A stretch of 64,000 nt of DNA from Tribonema minus (Eukaryota; Sar; Xanthophyceae; Tribonematales; Tribonemataceae). Location of the stretch: assembly GCA_017506865.1 (NCBI GenBank), contig JAFCMP010000540.1, forward strand, positions 124,001 to 188,000. The letters are read 5' to 3'. The translations under genes and the position numbers were made by a program. Position 1 is the stretch's first letter. Each line of letters opens with the position of its first letter. The notes under the pieces are model-generated. The model saw only the letters and a program-made list of their open reading frames with translations, was not told the origin of the DNA and did not search any database. This document shows positions 1-10,462 of the stretch, piece after piece.

Positions 1-706
1 GAAGTCAACACTGCAACTGCTGCCGCACTGAACATCAAAGTGCTCTGAGTAGTGAAGGATGTGGAGAGTCGTGCCAGCAACCACCGCAACTAATTGTCAT
101 CACGTCGCAGCGTCAGCGCCCGCAGCACCAGTAAAGCGCGACGTCAACTTGCGGTCCAGACAGTGTTCAATCAGTTCTACACGTTGTACATTAAAGCACT
201 GTGAAGCCTTCAACAATACAATGTGTGTCAGCATGCAGTCTGCACAAATGCTGCCATTGCCAGTCAGCATCAGCACAAGTATGGTTGCGTTTACAGGTGT
301 CTTGTCACAGAAGATGTACTTGATGTTGATGGGAGGACCAGCATCTCTATTCCATAGATATTTCAAGCAACTAGAATGAATGGGCGTATACTTGACACGA
401 TGCCTCTTACCCCTCTGTCCTTCCGTACGCACTTCATAGTACATGCAAGCACATTGGCGACGGACCAGCGCACAGCATGATTTTGTTGTGTGCGAGCACG
501 CATACGCCCAATGCTTGAACCCACAACACTGTGTTCATGCAGTATGTGGTTTAGTGAATGCTTCTTCAACAAATGGCATTATGTGGCACTGCGCCATCTG
601 TAATGTCGCACTGGCGGTGATGTCATCTCTGCTATACAACAGACTGCAACACGCATTGCCTCACTCAGACCTGATTTGGCGCACATGATGGCTACCTTGT
701 GTGCAG
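1..706. other. Unassigned sequence upstream of the first DRC7 exon seen
   Basis: This stretch probably belongs to the intron before the first recognisable DRC7 exon, because that exon opens with an acceptor (TGTGTGCAG at 698-706). I see no segment here that matches the DRC7 family. Open frames on both strands are short and carry no recognisable motif. Earlier DRC7 exons must lie left of the window or are too short to recognise here. Confidence 0.4.
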
Positions 707-2029
707 GGGTCATCACAAGGGGAAATGGAGGAGCAGATGGTAGCCAAGATGACAGAGAAGTACGCAAGAGAGGAGCGCATACGTGCGGAACGGGACGTTG
801 CCAAGCGCACATTCTATGTCACAGAGGGGCGCATCCGCACGCTTTTTCACTATGCGCGGGACAGGTGCGTGCCAGTTGATGTGTCTATTGCTGTTGTAGA
901 TAAGAATTGGGCAAGTATCAACACCATGTGTGCCTGCAGAGACGAGTGCCTGCCACTGCAGACTGACTAACTGTGCAGTGTGTGTGGTTGGGGATGATCA
1001 ACACGTACTACTTAGTACAGTACCGTGTCGAAAGCATGACTCGCACGGACAAATGGTTTGTGAATGTTTCACTCACCCGTTGCGCCTGCCTCTCTTGTGT
1101 GCAGGGTGACCCGCACGTCTCGCATGCACTGGAAGGACAACCGCATCAACATGAACGCGCTGGCAACCGCCACCAGCGCGCTCTACGCCGACATCTCCAC
1201 CACACTGGCCTCAGGGCTTGTGCCACACGGCGGCATGAACGGCACTGCCACCACAGATGCCAGCGATAGTGAGCACAAGGCAGGTGCACTCACAGGCGTC
1301 ACCAACGGGCTAGCAGGCGGCGGCGGCACTTCGTCGAGCGATGCGATGCCCTTGGAGCTTGAGACGCTGCAGGACATCATTGCGGCAGAGAAGGAGTGCT
1401 TCACAGCGGCGCGGCACCTGCACCTGGAGATGCTGGACCTCGCTCGTACAAGGCAGGCAGAGGAGACTAGCGTGGGTCTCGTCAAGCCCATACACGAACT
1501 GGCACGCTTCAGACGGCTCCCCGCTCAGAGTGACATCAGCGGCAGCGTCAAAGACCAAGAACAACACGTCTACAGTGCTCAGGGTGAGGCAAAGGGGGTC
1601 CCTACCTCTGCGTCAGTGCCAACGGCGGCGGCAGTAGTGCACCAGCAGATGGACTATCTGACGCCGTTCCTGGCGCACGTGGCGGATGCCAGCGCGATCA
1701 CCAGGGAGGAGGCGGCGAGGGCGCGCGACGCGTGCCTGCGCTCACTCAAAGACAGGCTGTTGGAGCGTGCCAACATCATCAACACGCGCCTCAACGAGGA
1801 GAACTCGCTGCTGGCCAAGCGGCAGGCCGCGTTCCAGCGAAACCAGCGCGACAACGACGGCGCCGCGGAGGAGGAGTTTGAGCACTTCTGCGCGGAGGCC
1901 ATGTTCCGCATACAGATACTGGAGCAGAGGCTGGTGCAGCACGAGAGCACCGCACTCACCAAGTACGCAGAGCTGGACGCCAAGCTGAGCGCTGACCCCC
2001 GGCTGGCGGCACTTGGTGGCGGGCACTGA
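707..2029 (+). CDS. DRC7: Dynein regulatory complex subunit 7 (DRC7/CCDC135/FAP50), C-terminal part
   Basis: DRC7 is a subunit of the nexin-dynein regulatory complex that links outer doublets of motile cilia and controls dynein. Two exons are visible, 707-864 and 1105-2029, joined in phase (AG|G, Arg) and giving the last 360 residues. The family's middle block shows as EERIRAERDVAKR followed by EGRIRTLFHY. The C-terminal helical block shows as ITREEAARARDACLRSL, LLERANIINTRLNEEN, LLAKRQAAFQRN, FCAEAMFRIQILEQRL and a final KLSADPRLAAL before the stop. A low-complexity Gly/Thr/Ser linker (about 1240-1350) is inserted after the first exon junction. The gene is cut by the left window edge. It converges on the clathrin light chain gene. 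Similarity to DRC7 is strong and specific; the exact 5' exon border is inferred from the acceptor. Confidence 0.9.
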
Positions 2030-2865
2030 CCTGGTGCACCACTGCCGCACACACGAATGCACTACCAGTACCTGCCTGCACTGCGGCATGCAACACGACA
2101 TGCGTGGTAGTTCAAGCCTTGCACCCGCTTGTTGCTCCTGGCAAGGCCACCTGAGTGGCCCTTCTTGCTAGTCAGTGATGTTTTACAGCACTTGAAACAG
2201 CAGCTGTTTCGAGTTAGTGCACTGCTGACCGTTGCCTTCTTGCTAGTCGGTGATGTTTTACAGCACTTGAAACAGCAGCTGTTTCGAGCTATTGCACTGA
2301 CCGTTGCCTGCAGTGCTGATGATGCTCACATGGTCATGGAGGTGCCTGCTGAAAGCTGTAGCAGAAACCTTGATGCTCACTGCTGACAACACGACAAAGT
2401 GCAACTCTGGCAGCATCTGAAACAAAGCTAGAATTATTCACTGAACTGTCACAAGTGAATGCAGCTGTGCTACATAGCTCCTGATTGGTTGCTGTTGGAT
2501 GCGGCCTCTTTATTTATAAAAATAGTAAACTCACAGCATGAGAAATACATGAACATGATGCGCAGTTTTGCTTCATTTCAATCTGTGACAAGAGGTTTTG
2601 AATGTGTTCACAAACTGCACAAGCCATGTTCAAATCAGCTGCATTCAAGCACGCGCAGAAGAAAGAGCAACACGCACACAAAACGTCACATGAACAGGGG
2701 AGTCAGAGCCAGGTTTTCATTGATGTCATATGATTCTACATGTAGCAGGCCATCATGGCCCCACAGCAATAGCCAAGGCAACATACATTGATACGCCTCC
2801 ATGCCGTGCTACAAAACAGCACTTAGCTGAGCAGTGCTGCTTTGTTAGCATTTCTGCAGGGCATG
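2030..2865. other. Convergent intergenic region, DRC7 / clathrin light chain
   Basis: About 840 bases between the DRC7 stop and the clathrin light chain stop on the other strand. It should contain both 3' UTRs. It holds the 75-bp tandem duplication listed separately. No further gene is seen, and no canonical AATAAA stands out for either gene. Confidence 0.5.
2161..2308. repeat. Tandem duplication, 75-bp unit, two copies
   Basis: The unit begins CTTCTTGCTAGTC at 2161 and again at 2236. Each copy contains TTTTACAGCACTTGAAACAG and CAGCTGTTTCGAG. The copies differ at only a few positions, so the duplication looks recent. It lies in the presumed 3' flank of DRC7. Confidence 0.85.
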
Positions 2866-5800
2866 CTAGGCAGATGCGTGGATGGGGTCGTTCTTGAGCT
2901 GAATGATCATTGTCTTGATGCGAGAGGTGTCCTTGAAGGGGCCAGAAGGCTCCGCCTGCGCGAATACGAGAAGGCAAGCAGTGATAGAGCGTCACGTGTT
3001 TGGAAAGTAGAGAGTGGTTGCTGTAGTACTTCCAGGTATACTTTACAATGCCAGCAAAGATTGAGCATAAGGTTGACATTTCAGCAGAAACTGATTTTAG
3101 GAGAACTGTTCGACAAAGAGTGCTCAGAGCCATTCTGTACGTCCCAATTTGGCGTGAAATATAATAAAAAACAGTGGCGTCGATCATGAAGGGCCGCTGA
3201 TCAGGTCATGATTTTCACGACGACCTTTCAGGGTCGATGAAGGGAACATGGCGTGATTAAAGAAGTGCGAGAACATTTCAGCCAATCAGACGGCGCGGCC
3301 GAACATTAGTGCGTATGCCAGGCACTCGGTGGCGAGGCATAGTGGCTTGCGCTGCAGTCGTTGCGCGTGCCGTGGCCTGTGGGAATGCTGCTAGTGCCAG
3401 CAGCACCGCTCTGGCGCCGTAGTATGCGCTGCGTCGTCAGCGACCTCTGACGCAGGTCACACTGATGAACCACACAAATTGCTTCTGTCGCGAATGTCGG
3501 TACGGAACGCGGCACGTGAATCACGCCAGAAATTCATGGCTGCACAAGCAGTACAGAATGGCTCTGAGTATGTGAAACTAGGGTTTGAGATTTCACAACC
3601 GAACAGAAAAACGGCAGGCAGGCGCAGGCAGATCATGAGTGGTCTTGACTGGGCCTGCAGTGGTCAAATGCAAACTTGTGTGACAATCAGCCTGTGGCCA
3701 ACGTGCGTCTGATGTATGATGCTGAACGGGTGTACAGTAGCCCTGAGCCTGGCCCAAGTATTGAACGGCGGAGCAGCTTCGTTGACCAATTGAGTGCGAG
3801 AGATGTACGTGTATTCAAGTGGTGCATCAAAGGTGCCCAACTGGTATTAAACTGCTGAAGCCCCGCCAGTGTTGCTCACAACAGAAGCCCATAGTTATCA
3901 TTCAACATCCATAATGAAAGCTTCATACACACTTCAACACAGGAGTGGGGGATGTCACTGGTGACTTTGAATTTGCTGTAAACATCATGCACCGTCACAA
4001 TGTGCCACCAAACCTCAACATAAATTTGAGCTTGAACGCACCTGTGTGTCCACCAGTGATACAATCCTCTCCCATGGGTTTTCAGACTCCAGGTCCGACT
4101 CAAGCTGCTCCAGGAACACCTGATGATGACAGCGAGGGAGAAATAGCAAATGGCATCGCACAGTCACCACAAGTCGTTGTAATGTTGAAGCACTAGTGAT
4201 GTCATTGCTCACACGCAACATGACTCAGGGGTCGCATCAATTAATGCGCACACACCCAGACATATGCTCCCTAGACATGGTGCACTGTTGCATTGCTGCA
4301 GGCACAAAGCATTGCGTCATCTCAGATTCCAATGTATAGTTGCACAAGATGTTGACGCCAAGATGAAAAAGCTCAACATTCATAAAGTCATGAAATGTTT
4401 GTTTCGAAAAAGCTCCACATTAATTGAGCAGATGGCCACACAAACGAGCTGAACATACGCAAGTGCCTCAACAGCTTGTAAGTGGTGGAAGTATGTGACT
4501 GACCTGCTCCTGTGTCCTGTTGGAGTTCATGCGCGTCTCCTTCTTCAGCTCACGCTCAGCAAAGAACTTGTCGTGGTCACCACGCGCAGCCTGCAGCGCC
4601 TGTACACACATTTAAAGAATCGGATGCACGACCAAGACTGAAATCAGTTGCGGATGACATGGGTTGCACCAGGCTGCAAAGTTGGCACTGGGCAGAAAGA
4701 AGGTGTATGTCATGACTGTATGTGATTTATGGCGTACATCCTTTTGCATCAGAGTATCCTGACTTTCTCAATAAACACATGCAGCACTCACACATCAGGG
4801 CTGCCTGTCTGGACAAAACGCATATGACAAGTAAGATATTTGATATTATTCTTCATTTGACCTCGTCACACACCATGTGTTGCTGGCTGACAGTAGTTCT
4901 TAGCATATCCAACGCACATCAAGCAGCCAACACATGTAATTGACACTAAGAGTTCTAATCTACCAGCATGTCAACTTCAAGTGAGCAATGCATGCACTAG
5001 AAAACAGATGGTTTCTCACAGCGAAGCATAGACTGCAAATTGTTGCTACACGCAGGCAGTGCACCAAACGGTCGCCAGAACCGATAGGCCTGACTAAGTG
5101 GCATACACCAATGACATCAGAGCAAAACATATAGGAGCGCTGCCGATGTCTTGCCGTGCACTTGTTTTGTGTGTCCATGATCATTACGCACCTGTTGCTT
5201 TGCTGCCTCCTCAGCTTGTGCCTTCTCCTTGAGCTTGGCCTCCCACTCCCCCATGAACCGCGTCAGCGCATTGTCAGCGACCTCCTCCGGCTGAACAAGT
5301 GACAACGCAGCAAAGGAGCAGCGGGCCAGAGTATATTATTGTTGGAGGGGGGGGCATGGTTCCGCACAGCGCAGAGCGCACAAAATACACCAAGTACAAT
5401 GTGACTTTCTGCACGTACCGTCATGTGCGAAATTAGGCCTGTTGGTCAAACAGTTAGAAAGTCCAGAAAAAGCACTCAGACACTGAATAAGGATCACGCA
5501 AGAAAAGCACCAGGTGCAATTAGGACAGGGCCCTCAAAACACCTTCAAATGGGCACTATATGACCATCAGCTGGACATAGAGTCATTGGTCTGCTTCTGC
5601 TTCTGTCTCCTCTGTCGAACCGAGGAGAGAACTCAGACTTCTTGAAGTGTCTGTAAACGGACGTCGACTGCTTCTCAACCACCGCGTAATGGGTAACAGA
5701 CAGAAGGTCGGCAGGCTGCAGCCAGAGACCCAAGACAGACCAGGGCGCAATGAAGGTGTGCACCAATGCAATGGCACCTGTCATCTGCTTGCATGCTGTG

Positions 5801-6822
5801 CTTCGTGTGCCTCGCCAGTAATAGGGTGACCACAAAAAAGTGCTACCAGGCCTAAAAAGGAATGCATGATAAAACACCCAGGCCTAATTAGGATCGGTGC
5901 TCGGTACGCTCCTTATTCTTGACTGACCGGTCTAATTTGGCACATGACGGTACGCGTCATACGATGACAAGACCCATTGCATGACCTTGGTGGCACTGAA
6001 CTCACAAATCTTGCACAACACTGCAGCCAATCCACATGTCACTGACAGAGGCCGTGATTGAACAGAATGAAAGTCAGGACCAGCATTGATGAGTGCTTGT
6101 AAGTTGTGTGATATGATTGCAACACTGAACACGCCTACAAGCAGCAAACTGCAGAGCTTCACAAACGGCATGGCATTCACTGCCTTCCGCACCAAATGTT
6201 GTCAGCGAGATGGCTATGGCTCACATTGCCAGCATGCAACAGCTGTACAACATCGAATTGAGCCTTGCTGACACGCATCAGCTACACCAACCCAGAGTGC
6301 ACTATTTTTTCACACCAGCTTATCGGAATATTTGTGTGATGCTTCTTACCGCTGGCATACCCTGGAACGCCATGTGGCCATTGCTGCCATCCTCTGCTGG
6401 GTTCATCTCGTCGCCGTCCAGCGAGCCATACTGCCCAGCGTCCTGTTGCTGCTGGTAATCCTCCGCTCCACCGCCTTTGTAGCCCCCGCCCACATAGTCA
6501 CCTCCAAAATCGGTGTAGCCCTGCGACGAGCACAAGCGAAAAGCACGCACAAGGCACGCGTCATTGCCTGCAGCAGGGCATCCTGACAGCTGTATTAGCT
6601 TCGACATTCTTGAGAATAACTGCCCCATCAAATTTTCTAAGCATGAAGGCGTAAGTGTGGCAGCGTCATGAGCGGGACATTACAACAAAAGTTCTGCAGC
6701 TGTAATGAGCAGCAATGCAACAGCTGCAGCAGCTCCATTACCTCTGCAGATGGCGTGATATCTGCTGTGGCATCGATGGGTGTCTGCTGGTCCTCGCCGA
6801 AGAAGTCGCTGTCGTTGTCCAT
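2866..6822 (-). CDS. Clathrin light chain
   Basis: The light chain binds the hub of the clathrin heavy chain and regulates coat assembly in vesicle traffic. Six exons on the minus strand: 6822-6742, 6520-6350, 5290-5192, 4599-4504, 4119-4042 and 2955-2866, total 204 residues. All introns are phase 0. The start is the ATG at 6822 (MDNDSDFFGE), an acidic N-terminus usual in the family. A Gly/Gln/Asp-rich stretch follows (residues 28-84). The central helix that binds the heavy chain is 85-149 (GEWEAKLKEKAQAEEAAKQQ, FFAERELKKE, MNSNRTQEQ). The family hallmark ENPWERI lies at 162-168, followed by VSLVDTQ. The last exon carries FKDTSRIKTMIIQLKNDP, matching the plant and algal C-terminus. The size fits the family. 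Intron 2 contains a terminal-inverted-repeat element. Confidence 0.93.
5414..5954. mobile_element. Non-autonomous DNA transposon with long terminal inverted repeats
   Basis: The left end (CGTACCGTCATGTGC at 5414) is mirrored by the right end (GCACATGACGGTACG ending at 5954). Similarity continues inward for about 37 bp with a few mismatches (AAATTAG, CC, GT, GTCAA shared). The element is about 541 bp, codes for no recognisable transposase, and lies wholly in intron 2 of the clathrin light chain gene. No clear target-site duplication is visible; ACGT/ACGC at the borders is at best imperfect. The superfamily is not assignable from what I can see. Confidence 0.75.
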
Positions 6823-7043
6823 GGTGCAACGCGGTAGTGCTGCCGGACAAAAACGTCTCCGATTGTCAACAGCAGGCACCTAGAGCAGCACGACGAGCAC
6901 GCTGCCAGGCCCAAGCAAAAAAAACGCTCGAGAGCATGACATAAGGGTTTCATATTCTAGTTTCGTTTCATATTCTATTTAGATTCCCCATCGTGTTGAT
7001 GCTGAAGGACTGCAAGTACGCTGCGCGCCGGCCAGTTGCTGTT

Positions 7044-7448
7044 TCAAGAGGGTAGTGAGTATGAGTGATCAGTCACGCCAACATCTGTGACACAGGCCCG
7101 GTTTGCAGTGTGTACGAAAAACTCGAATGGGGGGATCACGATATAAAAGAGGAGAGGACGGTGCACAGGGGGATACGCACTCGACTTTTTCTCTGCAGGC
7201 AGCAGTTGCTTTTGATGTTGAATGGGGTGTTGATGTCTGCACTTGAATTTTTTTTGTGGTGCGCTTGAGATGAGTGGCACTGCAGCAGACATGAATGCCA
7301 CAAAACCTGGGTCAAGCGGTTGAAGCTGTACAGCTTGAAGCTGTTTGAATACATCTGATATCTTGCACTTGAGGTCTGCCTGCGCCTTGCTCAACATCAG
7401 TGCTGCGCCGAACGACCATTTTGTTGTTCCATCAAGCACGTTGCCCAA
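7044..7448 (-). CDS. Unrecognised open frame (possible exon)
   Basis: A minus-strand frame of about 134 codons, open further upstream to about 7484. Its upstream part has protein-like composition (TLGNVLDGTTKWSFGAALML, then KAQADLKCKISDVFKQLQ); the downstream part looks less so. I recognise no family. It could be one exon of an unknown minus-strand gene whose other exons lie near 8.3-9.5 kb, or a chance frame. No start, acceptor or donor is decisive. Confidence 0.2.
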   Translation of the reverse strand: MGNVLDGTTKWSFGAALMLSKAQADLKCKISDVFKQLQAVQLQPLDPGFVAFMSAAVPLISSAPQKKFKCRHQHPIQHQKQLLPAEKKSSAYPPVHRPLLFYIVIPPFEFFVHTANRACVTDVGVTDHSYSLPS

Positions 7449-8333
7449 TGTAGAATTGTAGCTCTTGACACCACAGCGAAAAATCAGAGCCTTTCATTTT
7501 ATGACCTATGCGCAGGCGTGTATTGAAGCATCATCATCATCACTTACCGAAACCAACGCTGAGGCTACATAGCAACTAATCAGTGCACATACAAACAACT
7601 TTGAACAACGCACTGCAACAAGTCAGTGCACAGGCAGCAGAGTTCAAGTGCAATATACGGCAACAGCGAAGCAAGCGCTATGTGTGGCACGCTGCGCTGG
7701 CAAGACAGGTTGTCACCAAAGCAGCAGAGGAGATAATACACATGTCCTGGACCCTGTGTAAAAACGATAATGTGCCATGTATCACCAAATCTTCAACTTC
7801 CGCTATGATACTGTGCCACTGCACTTACTGTACCTATGTGACAGCTAGAATGACAGCTAGAACCGCTCCAGGTGACATGTAGGATGCTGAAGCAAGTCTA
7901 CGTGTTGTTCAATAGGGTGTGTATACTTCTACCAGTACTTGGTAGGTACACAAACAGGGGGGGTGGGGGCTCAATGACAGTGCAGAGCCCCCAGATGAAG
8001 TTCCGTTCTTGCCCGGTGGTGCGGAGGTGTTCTCATGCGCAGCAGAGGCAGCAAGAGAGCAGCAGCAGCGAAAGGAACAACACAAGGACAACCGCACAAA
8101 GTCAGAAGTGGCAGCATCAGTTCCGTTCTGTACAGCGGCAAGTATGTGCGCTGCAGCAGAAACACACATCACTTGGCATTTCTGCTTGAATTGGCAGCAA
8201 CTGCACATGACATGGCAATTACCACACACACACACACCGCTGGCGAAAGCGCTCACAACAACACAAGAGCTGTTGCACAGGCGCCAATGAAGATTGTTTA
8301 TTGCACGCTTCACCATTGAAGACAACAGCTCAC

Positions 8334-8431
8334 CTGCCCCCAGCTGGGCAGCCGCAATCACTCGCCGAGCCAGGATAACATTGTAGAACTGGCACTTGCG
8401 GAAGACGGCAGGTGAGCGAGAGAGCAAACTC
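8334..8431 (-). CDS. Exon-like segment of an unrecognised gene
   Basis: On the minus strand, an acceptor (CTACTTCAG) is followed by an open frame containing VFRKCQFYNVILARRVIAAA and ending in GCAG before GTGAGC, a good donor. The composition is protein-like, but I recognise no family and cannot link it with certainty to another exon. It may belong with the duplicated open block at 8738-9422. Confidence 0.22.
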
Positions 8432-8737
8432 CTGAAGTAGAATTACCCGTTCCGCCGCACGTTCCCCACGCTGAGACGTGCAGGAAAGAGAATGCGCAAG
8501 GTCAGCACCATACATAGACTACACAGAGCACACAAGAGTTATATATGGCTGTACACACATACATACTGTACAAAAGAGAGTGTAAGTGTACAGCAACAAG
8601 CAGGCTTCAAGAACACACACCGAGTGAAGATGTCTCCGGTGTAACAGACCTGATTGATGCAGTCCAGTGGTCCAGGGCGCAAGATCGCGGTGCTGAATTG
8701 GTGTGGACGGTGGTGATCCCAAGGAGGAATGGAGGAT

Positions 8738-9422
8738 GCTGCGCGAGCTTCGCTCCTGCAGGTGGGGCGCGCCAGGTCTGTAGGCCTCTCTGTGACCAGC
8801 ATGAACGAGCACTTGCGTGATGCAAGCACTTGCGCAGCATGCTGTTAGCCGCAGGGAGGCCCCTGCCTGGCTCGCCTCGCGGTCGCCGCTCAGAGCAAGC
8901 ACGAAGTCATCGCCATCCCTCCACGAAACCAGCAGCGTATCACGCCAACTAAACCCCGGACTCCGCCGGTCGATCCTGAAAAGCGGTGGTGCAATACAGC
9001 AAGTCTCAATGGGTGGTCATATGTTCAAGGCAAGGGAGAGAAAGAGGTGACCTTCGTCGCTTCGCTGCTGATCAAGCAACAAGGCATAAACAGATCAAGG
9101 TCACCAAGAGCACCCGGACGGGACAAGACGGGACTGGACATCATCTTACCTCGACGTCGCCGCCTTCCAAGCGCTCTCTTGTCGCCTCAAGTTGCCGGCA
9201 GGGACAGGGGTGGGGCCACTCTTTGCAGATCCCGTGTAGAAGTGTGAGAGCTGCTGCGCGAGCTTCGCTCCTGCAGGTGGGGCGCGCCAGGTCTGTAGGC
9301 CTCTCTGTGACCAGCATGAACGAGCACTTGCGTAATGCAAGCACTTGCGCAGCATGCTTTTAGCCGCAGGGAGGCCCCTGCCTGGCTCGCCTCGCGGTCG
9401 CCGCTCAGAGCAAACACGAAGT
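8738..9422. repeat. Direct duplication, 170-bp block, copies 515 bp apart
   Basis: Positions 8738-8907 recur at 9253-9422 with only a few substitutions. Both begin GCTGCGCGAGCTTCGCTCCT and end near CACGAAGT. In both copies the minus strand keeps the same open frame (ALSGDREASQAGASLRL, then CCASACITQVLVHAGHRE). Weaker similarity continues a short way to the right of each copy. The block may be a duplicated exon or part of a dispersed repeat. Confidence 0.85.
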
Positions 9423-9637
9423 AGTCTCCCACTTCTCAAGAAACCTGCAGAATAACACCACTCCCTCCCTTCCCCCCCCTCCCACTCCACTGTCGAGTGG
9501 CGTGACGGGTCGAACCTCACTCTTGACGTATCTCGCTTCCGCTCTCCCTCTCTGGCTCATTGCGTGTTGCTGCGTGTGTGTGTTGGAGAGTAAAAGCTGT
9601 TGCACACAGCTTGTCCGGTGAGAACGGGGTTTTGAAT

Positions 9638-9667
9638 TCCGGGGGATTTACGTTCCACCCCCGGAAC
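9638..9667. other. Perfect inverted repeat (hairpin)
   Basis: TTCCGGGGG at 9638-9646 and CCCCCGGAA at 9659-9667 are perfectly complementary over 9 bp with a 12-base loop. No gene is assigned nearby, so a role is unknown; it may be the end of a small repeat. Confidence 0.6.
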
Positions 9668-10175
9668 GGCCATGGGATGCTACTACAAGGGACGACGTCG
9701 GGCGTCATACCATGAACCCTAATCCAAGCAGGGCAAGCTATGGTGATTGCGGCGAGTGGGGGTGTAGATGAGTGGTCATAACCTACGATCAATCAAGCAG
9801 GTTTGAGGCAGTGCATCATCGTGGGTTTGGGCATAGCATTGAGCGGGGTACGGCGACTCTGAATACAACAAGACCGTATTTTCGCAAATATCAACCATTC
9901 AGCAAGATGCCGTTTGTCAAGCTCGGATTTAATGGAAACGTGCTTTCAGTGTGTGACCTATCACACTCAGAGTGCAACGTAGCCACTGACACACTGGTAC
10001 GTTCAACGAGTTTCTGGATGATTGTGTTGAACGCCACGAATCTAATGACTGGAGTACCACTTTTTACGCCACAAACTTCGATCACATTGTGCGGAAAACA
10101 GTACTCATGCAGTGAAGCAGGTGATGGGCCTGCATCAAGTCCACCGCTGAAGCCAACCTGCAACGACAGCATAGG

Positions 10176-10462
10176 TTGACCGCAAACAGAGATCGTCACG
10201 CAGCTGCTGAGCTGCTCGTGCCAGAGAAACTCCAGAGCAGCGTGAGCAACGGCTCGCTGTGGATCGTGCTAGGCAGTCTGATGCTCGTGCACAGGAGACA
10301 CCACAGCAACGTGAGCAGCGACTTGCTGCAAATCGTACCAGGGCGGCTGCTCGTAGATCTAACAATGCTTCTCTGGACCAAAGCGCACAGAGATTGGCGG
10401 CTGAACGTGAGAGGCAATCCAATCAAAGAGCTGCAATCATTGCATGTCATCGCAACATAATT
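10176..10462 (+). pseudogene. Decayed Arg/Glu-rich repeat ORF, transposon-like
   Basis: One plus-strand frame from about 10220 reads RARETPEQREQRLAVDRARQ, then QETPQQREQRLAANRTRAAA, then QRLAAERERQSNQRAA. Such ETPEQREARLAADRER-type tandem repeats are typical of N-terminal regions of eukaryotic transposon helicase-like proteins and related repeat ORFs. Immediately upstream the same repeat continues in a different frame (TANRDRHAAA) after a stop, so the frame is broken. No helicase, Rep or transposase motif follows. I regard it as a remnant; the element type is a guess. Confidence 0.4.
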
